From Paramoeba atlantica (taxonomy: Eukaryota; Discosea): 64,000 nt of DNA. Location: the NCBI GenBank assembly GCA_977017575.1, contig CDRNVI010000084.1, positions 44,019 to 108,018 of the forward strand, read 5' to 3'. Positions 19,740 to 29,451 of the stretch are shown here, one piece after another (the stretch's first letter is position 1; the number at the start of each line of letters is the position of its first letter). The position numbers and the translations under genes were made by a program. A model generated the notes under the pieces. That model made no database searches. It was not told where the DNA came from and saw nothing but the letters and a program-made list of their open reading frames with translations.

Positions 19740-21674
19740 CAAAAAGTAAAAGAACTTCACAGACAGGCAGATCTCATTGTAGCACGCGACACAATTGCAA
19801 GCAAGTACTGTCAGATCATCAATGATCAAAATGGGGACTCGACAATTGATGAGCAAGACATCGTTAATACGTTCGCTGCCCATTTCACACGTTTGCAGCA
19901 CTGCACGAAGTCTAACTTCAGCATAGAAAAAGTAAGAAAAGACCTAGAGTGTAATGAACTGCATTCAACAAGAAAACAAAACTTCATAAGAAACGAAGAC
20001 GAATCCTACAACGAACTACCGCCAAGCGTAGAAGAAACCCAAGAAGCAATAAAAAACTTAAAGAACGGGCGTGCTGCAGGACCAGACGAAGTGCAAGCTG
20101 AATTATTTAAGTATGGCGGCGCTGAACTGACGTTCCTCACAGCCAAAATAATGCAGGCCTGTTGGAACCAAAGATCGATACCACACAGCTGGCAACACTC
20201 TACGATAATATGTCTATATAAAGGAAAAGGTGCTGGGTCAATGCGAGACACAAACTCGTACAGAGGTATCTCCCTACTGACTCTAGGCAACAAAATTCTC
20301 ACAAACATAATTCACACCCGGCTTACAAACAGAATCGAAAGAAGTTTACTCGAAACACAAAATGCTTATAGAAGGAACAGGGGAACAACCGATGCCATAT
20401 TTTCACTGAGACGTCTCATCGAACTCCATAGAAATCAAACAAAACCGCTCTACATTGTATACGTGGATATCAAAAAAGCTTTCGACAGTTTGCCAAGGGA
20501 TGCAATCTGGGAAGTACTCCGAAATATCAACATAAAGGGCACACTACTCGAGATGATCCAGGTGCTGTATAAAAATACAACCGCTGATGTGAAGCTCGGA
20601 ACAACTACTAGCGTCACCTTCGAAACGACAACAGGCGTCAAACAGGGTTGTGCCATGAGCGGGACTCTGTTCATCGCGGTCTTCGATGCGATATTGAGAA
20701 CTTGCACTCGGGATCATAATTCAGGGATTACAGTCAAATGGAGGATTCCTAAGGGCAGAAAGTGCAGAGGCGACACAGTTGGTGGCACTGAAGGAGTAGG
20801 GCACCTGGCATACGCGGATGACCTCTGTATCTGCTCAAACGACATCAATAAGTTGAGAAACACATCTGCAGCCTTAGCAAGCACGCTAGAGTACTGGGGC
20901 CTAAGCATCAATATAAATAAAACAAAGATCCAAGTGCTTCAGCAAGAGAAGGTAGCACGCCCTGTCAGTATCATGATTAAAGGACAAGAACTAGAGCAAG
21001 TCAAAGTATTCATGTACTTAGGGTCCATCATTGAGGAAAATGGAGAGATCAACGCTACCATATCGCATAACATAAGGTCTGCCTGGTCGAAAATAAAGTA
21101 CTTGGACCGCCTATGGAACAACAGTACTTTATCACGCAACACGAAAACTAGATTCTTCAAAGCTTTTGTGATTCCACGGTTAACTTACGCATGTTCCACC
21201 TGGGCTGTAGACGAAAGACAGCTCAAATGGATCACTAAGGAGTATATGAAAATGGCAATGAAAGCTAGTGGAATATTCGCCACACAGCTCATCAAAGTCC
21301 AGAACGAATTACATGGCCCAGACGAGGAGGAGCACATATATCTATTAAAACGCAGAAGCCACGAAGAAATACTTTCTACTAGCAGACTACCACATATACG
21401 TGAAGTAATCGAAAAGCAAATACTGAGCTACGCAGGCCATGTAGCTAGGATGGGCCCCGAACGCCTACCAAACAAGTTACTTTTCGGAACCATCGATTCA
21501 GAGAAAAAATTAAAGAGAGATCCACCACATATCCGTACAATATATCGGTGTCTACATAAAACTGGTATATCGCCCGAAAACTGGAAACAAGCATCTCAGA
21601 ACCGTGCGCAGTGGAAAAAAGACATTGACGTAACAGCACAGCCCAATAGTTTAAGAAGACGCCGTGCAATATAA
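19740..21674 (+). CDS. RTE-type LINE, reverse transcriptase part
   Basis: The first ATG of this frame is at 19893 (593 codons), but the reading frame is open and conserved from about 19740. RT motifs appear in order: LKNGRAAGPDEVQAELFKYG, NSYRGISLLTLGNKI, IVYVDIKKAFDSLPR (motif A), TGVKQGCAMSGTLF (B), HLAYADDLCICS (catalytic YADD, about residue 307 from 19893), then MYLGSIIEENG and a C-terminal GHVARMGPERLPNK block usual in RTE proteins. There is no RNase H. Apart from the upstream frameshift the frame is intact, so the copy is young. Confidence 0.88.
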   Translation, partial: QKVKELHRQADLIVARDTIASKYCQIINDQNGDSTIDEQDIVNTFAAHFTRLQHCTKSNFSIEKVRKDLECNELHSTRKQNFIRNEDESYNELPPSVEETQEAIKNLKNGRAAGPDEVQAELFKYGGAELTFLTAKIMQACWNQRSIPHSWQHSTIICLYKGKGAGSMRDTNSYRGISLLTLGNKILTNIIHTRLTNRIERSLLETQNAYRRNRGTTDAIFSLRRLIELHRNQTKPLYIVYVDIKKAFDSLPRDAIWEVLRNINIKGTLLEMIQVLYKNTTADVKLGTTTSVTFETTTGVKQGCAMSGTLFIAVFDAILRTCTRDHNSGITVKWRIPKGRKCRGDTVGGTEGVGHLAYADDLCICSNDINKLRNTSAALASTLEYWGLSININKTKIQVLQQEKVARPVSIMIKGQELEQVKVFMYLGSIIEENGEINATISHNIRSAWSKIKYLDRLWNNSTLSRNTKTRFFKAFVIPRLTYACSTWAVDERQLKWITKEYMKMAMKASGIFATQLIKVQNELHGPDEEEHIYLLKRRSHEEILSTSRLPHIREVIEKQILSYAGHVARMGPERLPNKLLFGTIDSEKKLKRDPPHIRTIYRCLHKTGISPENWKQASQNRAQWKKDIDVTAQPNSLRRRRAI

Positions 21675-22011
21675 ACAGTGCCGAGTAACCCATAATTCAG
21701 AGGACTTACTCACGTTTTATAGAGTCTAACGAATATTGTAAAGTTCATGAATATTTCTGCTAAGGTGAGCCAACATACAAAGATATACGCATAACATGGG
21801 TGTGTCTGGTGATAATAAGACAAATCACTAAATAACTAAGTCACGATCCATCGGTGTTCTTAGTGCACGCCAATCAGTCGCTGACTCGATGACTTTTCTC
21901 GATCGGACTGAGCACAACAGATACCAAAGTGATCTTGGAAGGGGCGCACCAGCCTTCTCTGGTGAGGCCATATCCCTAGCTGGACAAACGGCCTGAAAAT
22001 AGAAATAGAAA
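21675..22011 (+). other. RTE LINE 3' UTR and tail
   Basis: Non-coding 3' region of about 340 bases ending in a short AATAGAAATAGAAA tail directly before the 22012-22025 duplication. RTE elements typically end in such short repeats and not in poly(A). Confidence 0.65.
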
Positions 22012-22643
22012 TAGCGTCTGTTGAGGGATATGCCGATGAGGAGTGTAATAAGGGGTGGGAAGGTGGTGAGAGTCGAATTTCTGAAGTCGAGAAACGGGAG
22101 TTCGTGGATGATCTTCGTCCATCGGGATGGGGGGTAGCATTGCTCCTGCCTCGCGTGGTTGTTGTTGTTGTTGGAATGCCTCGAGTGGTGTGGGGAGGGA
22201 TGGCGGGATTGATTCGCGAGGATCGGGAGTTGCTGAATGATCTTCCATCATCACGGGGGTTAACAAAGGTTCTTCCTCGCGTGACGTGGGGAGGGACGGC
22301 GGGATCGTGTTTGTTGGCTCGGGAAAACGTGATTCGAGAGGTGTCTGCAGCCGATGACTCACGCCTGTTGGTACGGGGAGTATTGGTGGGTCTGTACGAG
22401 GGGTTCGGCTGGGGGAGAGCGGAGTGGAAATTACTCGTATGTTTTTTACACAGCTTGAAAAGCTTAGGCGTCTGGGGAGGCTCGCCCTCTGCAGGATTCC
22501 CCACCGATCTTTTGGTGTTGAGCAATTCGATTGAGAAATCCACGCCGAGGGGCTCCCTGGAAACATATACACTGATAACATATATGAATAAATGAACAAC
22601 TATGAATAGCTCAATCGTAATTCAAAATGACACAACATATCAT

Positions 22644-23850
22644 TCATTCATTTCCCCCCACCGGAACCCTCGGCCAAATGGCTGGGGGCTCGGTGGGTGG
22701 GCACAAAACTTTAAACGTAACAAAATAACAACCTAACAAGAATATAACAAACGAGTAAACACCCCCCTCCATGCAATTAGAGAATACTACATCATAATTT
22801 GAGAAAATTATGTGCCCCGAAGGGCCAGCAGGCAAATATATAGCCGCCCCTCGGCTAAATTTCAAAACGTGAACTATTAGTGACCACTCCCATCGTTTGA
22901 TCGACGGATAGAATTGAGCTGGTCCGTTCGTCGGTCTTACCTCTTTCCTCAATGACTCGGGAGTACTTTCCTGCTGTATTTGAATGCTTCCCGTCTCCAC
23001 GATAGTTTCGAGCGGCAGGAGTGTCTCTTCGGCTGGTGTGAATCCTCTTTTCTCTGCCGACAGGGTAGTTCTTGGCTCGTCGAGATCTGGCTTTTCTTCT
23101 ATCCGGGATGTCGTGGCTTGATTGTGACCAATTTCCCGGGTCTGCGTCGTAGGATGCTCGAAAGGCACGGCTACGTATTGTCCTAGTTTTTGAGACACCT
23201 CTAATCCCGCTATCGCTCTTGGGTCTAGAAACGAGCCGAGATACGCCCGCAGGGAAGCTTCGGAAACGTGCCGAGTCAGTTGCTGTATCGCTACTGCATC
23301 TTCCCCAGCCGCCGCGAGATGCTGGAGCGCGCCGCGTCTGATGGAGTACAAGGTGTGTTTTTCTTTTAGAAGAGGGTGACGAGTAACAACTGGGATTTTT
23401 CTCAATCGCTGATCGATTTGGTGTAGCTTCACCCCGGGGAATAATTGCTGTTCGTTTGCCTCTCGTCTCCGCCATATCTGCTTCACCACAAGGTCGCTCC
23501 AAAATGCCGGAACGTACATTCTTACACAACGCGGACTTAAGCGTTCCGTGGTCGTGGTGTTTTTGCACATTTGGTACATCCATATACTTAATTGCAATTC
23601 GTGGTTGTTCTCCATCATCGCTATATCGCATACTTTCTGGTTTATCAGGTCTCCTGGTCGCTGGCCCGAAAGCCAGTAGATTATCAGGAATGTTTTTTCC
23701 TCGTCGCAGAGCCCCGGTCCGGCGAGGAAACTCTTCAAACCGGCTAGATCCATGGGACACGCTCTTATTGCTGGACTCGCCCTCCGGTGCATCGCTCCTT
23801 TGAGGGCTTCTGTTTTCTTTAATGGGAGCGGCGATCCTCGCAAAGCGTAT
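22644..23850 (-). pseudogene. tyrosine recombinase core, copy B (3' part)
   Basis: Shows the same blocks as the copy A recombinase: MHRRASPAIRACPM, IIYWLSGQRPGDLI, LYSIRRGALQHLAA and LTRHVSEASLRAYLGSF, followed by a diverging acidic/proline-containing tail. A fossil whose beginning lies on the other side of the LINE insertion. Confidence 0.75.
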
Positions 23851-23862
23851 TCGTTCCCCAAA
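23851..23862. repeat. 12-bp target duplication, left (EN-RT-RNH LINE)
   Basis: TCGTTCCCCAAA, repeated exactly at 29048-29059. On the inner side stands the CAA-repeat tail of the minus-strand LINE. Confidence 0.88.
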
Positions 23863-24006
23863 CAACAACAACAACAACAAAGACACTGATACATATGTAT
23901 CAGCTGGGGGGTTTACAATTTACACCATAAACATAAAAACTTCTCCATGTAAACTCACATAAAATTTACGTGCAAAGAGTCCATCTGCAGCCAAGAACTC
24001 GTGCAT

Positions 24007-24277
24007 GATTGATTGATTGATTTTTAGGCAATCTATCTCCGAGGAGATGTTACCTCCCTAGGACAAGCCCCCCCTTATCGCTTGCTAGGAGCTGTGCCAC
24101 GCAGCACGCAAGTCAAATCCGAAGATTTGACCAGATCGAGCGCGAGCAGCCAGCTTATCTTTTTTAACCCCTTTTATATACTACAAGAAAATATTCTTTA
24201 TGAAAAAAACACTTCTTTTGAAGTGAAAAACACAACACACTCCAAAGATTATGCTGAATGACAGAAAGATTATGCTG
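24007..24277 (-). mobile_element. short retroposon (SINE-like) in LINE 3' UTR
   Basis: A 271-bp insertion flanked by AAGAACTCGTGCAT on both sides (23993-24006 and 24278-24291). On the minus strand it ends with CATCTCCTCGGAGATAGATT, GCCTAAAAA and a (TCAA)n tail. The same 3' end, with a (TCA)n tail, occurs on the plus strand at about 52710-52768. A shared 3' end with a microsatellite tail is the usual sign of a SINE mobilised by a partner LINE. I could not identify a clear tRNA head. Confidence 0.7.
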
Positions 24278-24582
24278 AAGAACTCGTGCATCCTCATTAC
24301 TTTCTTATGAGAATGGCCCTATAGGGCGAAAATGTCCTCCAACTCACCTCCCATACACTTGGCCACCTTATCTGCTGGCGAAACACAACTAAAACAAATA
24401 ATAACGTATAACTACAATTTATAAATATATATATAAATATATGAACAACCCTTCGTCTCACAACCCCCTCTTCAACTGCTGAAACAGACCAATTGATCGC
24501 ATTATTGAATATAAAATAAAAGTAAAAATAAGTAGACAAAATAAATAAAATGATACTCCATTCAACTTTTGGGCTTCCAAAA

Positions 24583-25593
24583 TCACGTTTTAGAAGAAGA
24601 GCTCCCCCCCTTTCGAGTTCTCTTGCACTCCTCTTCACAATTAGCTCGCTTTCTTTGTGGATGCTTTCTGGCTAAAGTTACCTCTGCTAATCCTGGTGAA
24701 TATGTATTCGTACTCCTCTTTCCATCAGTTTTTCGTGCCTTTTGGTTGCTGTGCGTATTCGCATTTTCACGCTTGTTCTTGGATCTTGATCGTTTCCCCT
24801 TTTCATTTATCAGGTTACCTTTATTTTTCGTGCTTATAGAGTGCGTAGGAGACATTTCGATAGGTGTGTGCGCAAACTCTGGTAATTTCGTATTTTTGTT
24901 TTTGTTCTTTTTCACATTGTTTTGAATTTCGTTACCTTTCCTCTTTTGATTGGTCACGATATCAAAACCGCGGTAAGTAAAGGAAGGGTTTTCGTCTTGA
25001 TGTGCGCAAGCTCGTTTAGCGAGCCAGTCTGAGGTTGCGTTGTGCGGGTTTCCTTCATGCCCTCTGGTTTTGATGCAATATACATTGCTATTTTGTTCGA
25101 TCTTAGAACACAAAAGTTGTATCTTCTTGAGTAGTTGTGCGCTCTGGAATAATTGAAACCCAACTATGCAAAATCGATGCCTTATAATGTGGAAGAATTC
25201 CCATACGTATTTTGATTCTGTGTGTAATACAATGTCCTGCCCATAATGTGCCGCAAGATTCAGTGCCTCATATACGGCATAGAGCTCTACCGCAGTTATG
25301 GTGAGCTCAATATCCGTTGGAGGTCGTACTCCCATTAAGGACCTCAATACCATCCCCCCACCACACGATTCCGCATCCAGAAGTAACTTTCGATTTCGTT
25401 GTTTTAAGAGAGCCATCAGTATACATGTGTACGGCTGGAGAAATATTTGGGAATGGCAATGCGCCTTCTTCGACGAATTGTAGTGATTTATATTGACTCT
25501 CTTTTCGTGCAACCATTGCTCGTTTTTCCCATGATTTTGCTTCGATGGGTACATAATCAGGGCGTGGTTCGATCCGATTTCGTAGTCGATCAA
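24583..25593 (-). CDS. LINE RNase H domain and basic C-terminus
   Basis: Minus-strand frame containing an RNase HI fold: LLDAESCGGGMVLRSL (first Asp), LTITAVELYAVYEALNLA (Glu), VLHTESKYVWEF and KTRGHEGNPHNATSDWLAKR (His and Asp). The last 100 residues are lysine/arginine-rich. It is the C-terminal part of the LINE protein; the preceding RT frame overlaps it out of register, so a frameshift separates them. Confidence 0.72.
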   Translation of the reverse strand: MIDYEIGSNHALIMYPSKQNHGKNEQWLHEKRVNINHYNSSKKAHCHSQIFLQPYTCILMALLKQRNRKLLLDAESCGGGMVLRSLMGVRPPTDIELTITAVELYAVYEALNLAAHYGQDIVLHTESKYVWEFFHIIRHRFCIVGFQLFQSAQLLKKIQLLCSKIEQNSNVYCIKTRGHEGNPHNATSDWLAKRACAHQDENPSFTYRGFDIVTNQKRKGNEIQNNVKKNKNKNTKLPEFAHTPIEMSPTHSISTKNKGNLINEKGKRSRSKNKRENANTHSNQKARKTDGKRSTNTYSPGLAEVTLARKHPQRKRANCEEECKRTRKGGSSSSKT

Positions 25594-26467
25594 CGCTTGA
25601 CCTCCATAAGGCGCGGTCCCGAGACGAATGTATGACTTCTTCTATTGAAAGATTTAAATCTTTTGCGCATAATTCAGAGATCGAAGGATATGATGATTTG
25701 TCTTGCACGCGCCACAGAATGGCTAGGCTAAACGGCGATTCATGTCGAACAAGATGGCCAATAAGTTGAGCACGTTGTATTTTTGATGTTGTGCTGAGTT
25801 TCAAGTCATCTTGAGAAAGAGATTCAAGACGAATGCACTTTCCCGTTTTCCATCTTTTCCCTACTCCGCATACCCATCTTCGCATTTTGCTGACTTGTAC
25901 GTCCAATTCGCTCATTTGATTCGATGAAATATTCCACGTGCCGCAGTTATAATTAATAACAGGCATAACAAGTGTTCGAAATATTTTTAACCGACTTGCG
26001 ACTTGAATGGGTGAGTTCCATATCGCATGAAGTTTATGCATTGTGGCCCTTCCTAGACGAATGCGTTCTTGTGGGGCTACATGACGATTTTCATTCTCTT
26101 GTGTACTTCCAAGATATTTATATTTGTATACTCGGGGGATTTCTCCAACACTTGGGACTAGAAGGGGAGCTGTCATGTCATCAATTTTTCCTAGAACCAT
26201 CCATGCGGTCTTGTTTTTGCCCAGATTTACCTGAAGGTTTGCCCTCTTTGCATACTTGCACAGGTTTTCTAGCATTTCGGAGAGTTCAGACATAGAAGAA
26301 GCGAAGAGAACTACGTCATCTGCATATGCCACATCAGAAATTCGGAGGTGCTTTTCGCCGCGACTCTTCGTCCCGGTGGAATAAGCAATGACACCCAACC
26401 CCTTCGCGTCAATGGCCTCTGCCATAATCCTGTCGAGGACCATAATAAAGAGATATGGCGCGAGCAC
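25307..26467 (-). CDS. LINE reverse transcriptase, C-terminal palm and thumb
   Basis: Starts just after the RT motif B region (MLAPYLFIMVLDRIMAEAID) and has the catalytic AYADDVVLFASS near residue 47, VNLGKNKTAWMVLG and the thumb (IRLGRATMHKLHAIWNSPIQ, VINYNCGTWNIS). The motif B start LQGDVLAP is readable in another frame just upstream, next to the 136-bp insert. Confidence 0.75.
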   Translation of the reverse strand: MLAPYLFIMVLDRIMAEAIDAKGLGVIAYSTGTKSRGEKHLRISDVAYADDVVLFASSMSELSEMLENLCKYAKRANLQVNLGKNKTAWMVLGKIDDMTAPLLVPSVGEIPRVYKYKYLGSTQENENRHVAPQERIRLGRATMHKLHAIWNSPIQVASRLKIFRTLVMPVINYNCGTWNISSNQMSELDVQVSKMRRWVCGVGKRWKTGKCIRLESLSQDDLKLSTTSKIQRAQLIGHLVRHESPFSLAILWRVQDKSSYPSISELCAKDLNLSIEEVIHSSRDRALWRSSVDRLRNRIEPRPDYVPIEAKSWEKRAMVARKESQYKSLQFVEEGALPFPNISPAVHMYTDGSLKTTKSKVTSGCGIVWWGDGIEVLNGSTTSNGY

Positions 26468-26513
26468 ATCCCCTTGTAGAGTACCATTTTCAATAGAAAA
26501 CGATTCGGTGTCA

Positions 26514-26649
26514 TATGAGTTTACGATATGAAATTTAGGATACTATAACTAATTTTTTCGCCATAGGAAAAAGCTAGTAAACTGTATTGAAATAAACTGT
26601 ATCTTAAGACCCTTAAGATCACTTTTTGTATTAAGATCACTTTTTTTTT
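26514..26649. mobile_element. 136-bp insert inside the LINE RT gene
   Basis: Flanked by GTGTCA on both sides (26508-26513 and 26650-26655), interrupting the RT between motifs A and B. It begins TATGAGTTTACGATATGAAA, similar to the 5' terminus of family-3 YR elements and to 61145, and ends in a T9 run preceded by a twice-repeated AAGATCACTTTTT. Its class is uncertain. Confidence 0.55.
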
Positions 26650-28247
26650 GTGTCACCATGAGGCGTCCTCACATAAGATTTCAGGCCTTCATACATGCTC
26701 ATAATAACTTTAGTAATATTTTCCGGTATGTGGAATGCTCTCAGCGCATCTCGTATTGCAGAGAAAGTAACGGAAGGAAATGCCTGCTTAAAGTCAACAA
26801 ACGCTACCGCAACACCTTCTCCCCTCGAAGCTTTAGTAGCTATTTCCACGAAAGTTGCCTGTGCGCCGGTAGTGGATCGGTGCGGGCGAAATCCAAACTG
26901 ATTTGAGCGAAGCATATTCTCAACGGCTGGTTGTATACGCTCTAGTACCATCCGGTTCATTACCTTTACCACATGGTTTACAATGCATATCGGTCTCCAA
27001 TTTATAAGATCATTGAGATTCCCTTTCTTTGGAAGTGACTCTTGCAGAATCATCTTCCATTTATCCGCCGCGGCACCGGTACACATTACTTCATTTATTA
27101 TGTTCAAGAGCATGCCAAGTGCTTCTTCGCTCTGAGCCAATGTAGAGAGAGCCTCAATAGGAATGTTGTCGGAGCCTGAAGCTTTTCCAGATTTGACTTT
27201 TTGCAGAGAAATTCTGAGCTCCTTTAGGGTAAATTCCGTATCCTCAATACCAATTAAGCTTTTATTACAGTTAGGGAAGTTTACCGGTTCGGAAATTTGA
27301 TTTAATTGGTTACCTATCGCCTGAAAATGTCCTCTCACTCTGCACATACTGTCTCGAACATTTTCACCAAACATGGAGAATACTTTTCGATTTTCCCCTA
27401 CAATATAGCGAATTGCTTGATACGCGCTTTTTGGACATTTATATAGCTTTTCTTGGATCACTTCACATTCTTCTTTCACGCATTCTTCAATCATTTTTCC
27501 GTGTTCTCGAGCAAAGGTATCGAAAGTCCTTCGATTTCGAGCAATTTGTACAATAGTTTTCATATCAAGGGAATGCGAGTCAGTTTCCGAGTCAGGAGCT
27601 TTTCCAATATTGGCAATTTTCCTGGGTAATTTCTCTGCGGCGGAGTTGACTGCGGACGATAGCTTATCCCATAAAGCGGGGCCAATTGACCCTTCTCGTG
27701 ACCGTTTATTTCCCCCCTGAATTGACTCCTCCACATTTTTCACGAATGTATCACATATGGTTTCGTTTCTCAAGGATCCCCAAAACGGTTGTAACTTACC
27801 AGGTTTGCATGCCACTCTCCATTTTATATTTAATCCTGCTATTACTGCACAGTGTCTCGTAGGTATGGGAGCCAAAAGCACCTTCTGATACCGAAATGCT
27901 GAGCTGAAACGGGAATTTATTATGATATGATCAAGCTGTTTTGTTAGACCATCAGGGTGTTTCGGCGTAGGTGGAAACCTATAAGTCCACTTTCTTTCTG
28001 TGCTGCAACATTGATGAGCCGATTTAGATCCAAGGGTTACCAAAAATTTGCGAAATTCTTGCGCTCTTTCCGAACAACATTTTCTGCCATTTGGATCTTG
28101 CAAAGGTGCGTTCATGTCTCCGCATATTATCTTTAGCGAACATTGTGAATCATGCCAATCATCAAATAGCTCCTCATCAAACGATTCTTGCTTCTCTTTC
28201 TTTGCACCAGCCGTCGGGGAGTAAACATTAAATATACACGCCTTCAT
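26637..28247 (-). CDS. LINE endonuclease C-terminal part and RT fingers/palm start
   Basis: 536 codons. The beginning completes the apurinic endonuclease (FNVYSPTAGA, IICGDMNAPL, LDHIIINSRFSS). The RT follows: LRISLQKVKSGKASGSDNIP, INWRPICIVNHVVKVMNRMV, NQFGFRPHRSTTGAQATF and motif A VAFVDFKQAFPSV. It is cut where the 136-bp insert enters. Clade placement near I/ingi-type LINEs fits the downstream RNase H. Confidence 0.78.
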   Translation of the reverse strand: MKACIFNVYSPTAGAKKEKQESFDEELFDDWHDSQCSLKIICGDMNAPLQDPNGRKCCSERAQEFRKFLVTLGSKSAHQCCSTERKWTYRFPPTPKHPDGLTKQLDHIIINSRFSSAFRYQKVLLAPIPTRHCAVIAGLNIKWRVACKPGKLQPFWGSLRNETICDTFVKNVEESIQGGNKRSREGSIGPALWDKLSSAVNSAAEKLPRKIANIGKAPDSETDSHSLDMKTIVQIARNRRTFDTFAREHGKMIEECVKEECEVIQEKLYKCPKSAYQAIRYIVGENRKVFSMFGENVRDSMCRVRGHFQAIGNQLNQISEPVNFPNCNKSLIGIEDTEFTLKELRISLQKVKSGKASGSDNIPIEALSTLAQSEEALGMLLNIINEVMCTGAAADKWKMILQESLPKKGNLNDLINWRPICIVNHVVKVMNRMVLERIQPAVENMLRSNQFGFRPHRSTTGAQATFVEIATKASRGEGVAVAFVDFKQAFPSVTFSAIRDALRAFHIPENITKVIMSMYEGLKSYVRTPHGDTKKK

Positions 28248-29017
28248 CTTTCCAATATGCCTTTCATAATGCGATCATTGATCTTTTCAACACCCATGGG
28301 TTGCAGACTCAGCATTGCCATTCCGTTATAGCCCTTTATTGCACTCATAATATATATATTAACACTAATGCCAACCAGATAGAGCCTACGATGAATGATC
28401 GGTTCCTCGCTCTTGAACGATAGTCGCGTTTCCTGCAAGGCCATTATTGTTACGCCGTAACTTCGCATGAACTCTACAGCTTGATGCAAACGGAAACATT
28501 TACGTAGAGCAAACTCGTCTGTGGTTTTACACTTTAAAGTATCTACATTCATGGTGCTTACTGCAAACCCCTCTCTCATAGCTTTGATCTTGGGTCTCTG
28601 CTCTCGGTAGCCACGCCGAAAGCAGGATTTGCGTTTCCGATTACGTTTGCGCAAAGATTTTGGAAGCAGTCCAACTCTGCCGCCTAGCACATGGATACGA
28701 TCATCTCTCGGAGGAAACGGGAGAAGGCGCCCATTCATCAAGTCGTACTTGACGAGCCAACCAGACCCATCAAGCGATGAGTGAACCACCCCTTCCCAGA
28801 GTGTAATACGTTCGTTATAAGCCATACACCAAACAACAGCCACGCGTTTTCCCACAGCCAAAACCTTTGACATCTGTAAAAGGGCCCGCTGCCGGAGTTT
28901 TGTCCCAACCCCCCTCTGCTGTGGAGGCAGAAAAAGGTTGCCCCGACCACACCTGGCCGTCCGAAGTTTGCCACAGAGTTCCAACACACTTTCGAACGGT
29001 CCGGAGGCCTCCGCCAT
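28244..29017 (-). CDS. LINE N-terminal region and endonuclease start
   Basis: 258 codons from the ATG at 29017, only about 30 bases inside the element's 5' border. Residues about 45-105 (GKRVAVVW ... LWEGVV ... WLVKYDLMNGRLLPFPP) look like a small SH3/Tudor-type barrel. A basic stretch (KSLRKRNRKRKSCFRR) follows, then the start of the endonuclease (FAVSTMNVDTL, VTIMALQETRLSF). The frame closes in the endonuclease and continues in the neighbouring frame at 28247, indicating one frameshift. Confidence 0.7.
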   Translation of the reverse strand: MAEASGPFESVLELCGKLRTARCGRGNLFLPPQQRGVGTKLRQRALLQMSKVLAVGKRVAVVWCMAYNERITLWEGVVHSSLDGSGWLVKYDLMNGRLLPFPPRDDRIHVLGGRVGLLPKSLRKRNRKRKSCFRRGYREQRPKIKAMREGFAVSTMNVDTLKCKTTDEFALRKCFRLHQAVEFMRSYGVTIMALQETRLSFKSEEPIIHRRLYLVGISVNIYIMSAIKGYNGMAMLSLQPMGVEKINDRIMKGILER

Positions 29018-29047
29018 TTTGTACCAACGTATTAATACAAAAAGTGG

Positions 29048-29059
29048 TCGTTCCCCAAA
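29048..29059. repeat. 12-bp target duplication, right (EN-RT-RNH LINE)
   Basis: TCGTTCCCCAAA, identical to 23851-23862, at the 5' border of the minus-strand LINE. Confidence 0.88.
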
Positions 29060-29394
29060 TGGCAAAGGTATTGAGCAACGGTTTGTCCCTTTAAACCTTC
29101 TGTTTCGTTCAGATGCACCGCAAATGCGGCTAGGTATATCTCCTCCTCGAGGTAATGTCCGTAGTCTCGGAGCCGCCCCACATAACTTTGATACCGTCGC
29201 CATATGCGACGCATAATGTCCCTTGTTCCTTCCGCGAACTCGCGAAAGACATTTTCGGCTTTCAAAACTTCTTGGCAGACTGTTTCTTCTGATAATTGCT
29301 GTATAACTATATTTTTTGGTATTTTTGTTTGTAATAATGACCCCTCTTTTGGGAAAGATCGGCCGGCGCCGAGGAAACTTTGCATTAGGTGCAC
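29060..29394 (-). pseudogene. tyrosine recombinase start, copy B
   Basis: Matches the beginning of the copy A recombinase (ENVFREFAEGTRDIMRRIWR, FAVHLNETEGLKGQTVAQYL). It stops at the LINE border; the remainder is found beyond 23850. Confidence 0.75.
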
Positions 29395-29451
29395 TGTACG
29401 GTCTTCTCCCTCCCCGTACAGTTTGATGGGGCGTCCGGCCCCGGGGCCGAG

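Larger units (their letters stand above)
18223..22011 (+). mobile_element. RTE-type LINE carrying a spliced leader at its 5' end
   Basis: A 3.8-kb non-LTR retrotransposon bracketed by a 14-bp duplication. Its first bases are the 36-nt spliced-leader sequence (18225-18260) followed by T18, so the template was apparently a trans-spliced full-length mRNA. It encodes an apurinic endonuclease and a reverse transcriptase, now separated by one frameshift near 19715-19735. The 3' end is an A/G-rich AATAGAAATAGAAA tail. It interrupts the 3' region of YR copy B. Confidence 0.85.
23863..29047 (-). mobile_element. EN-RT-RNase H LINE (I/ingi-like), with broken frames
   Basis: A 5.2-kb minus-strand LINE inserted in the recombinase gene of copy B with a 12-bp duplication. 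The 5' end begins about 30 bases before an ATG (29017); the 3' end is a (GTT)n microsatellite tail, as in I-type LINEs. The order is N-terminal small-barrel region, apurinic endonuclease, reverse transcriptase, RNase H. Frameshifts near 28245, in the RT near 26500-26650 (where a 136-bp insert also lies) and between 25300 and 25600 break the single frame. Its 3' UTR hosts a short retroposon (24007-24277). Confidence 0.82.

Noticed and set aside
21860-22599. two overlapping 207-227-codon minus-strand frames
   Set aside because: They run across the RTE 3' tail and its target duplication into the copy B proline-rich tail, so as continuous genes they are artefacts of the insertion.
22855-23886. 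343-codon minus-strand frame beside the copy B recombinase
   Set aside because: It overlaps the frame with the recombinase motifs and has no similarity of its own; shadow frame.
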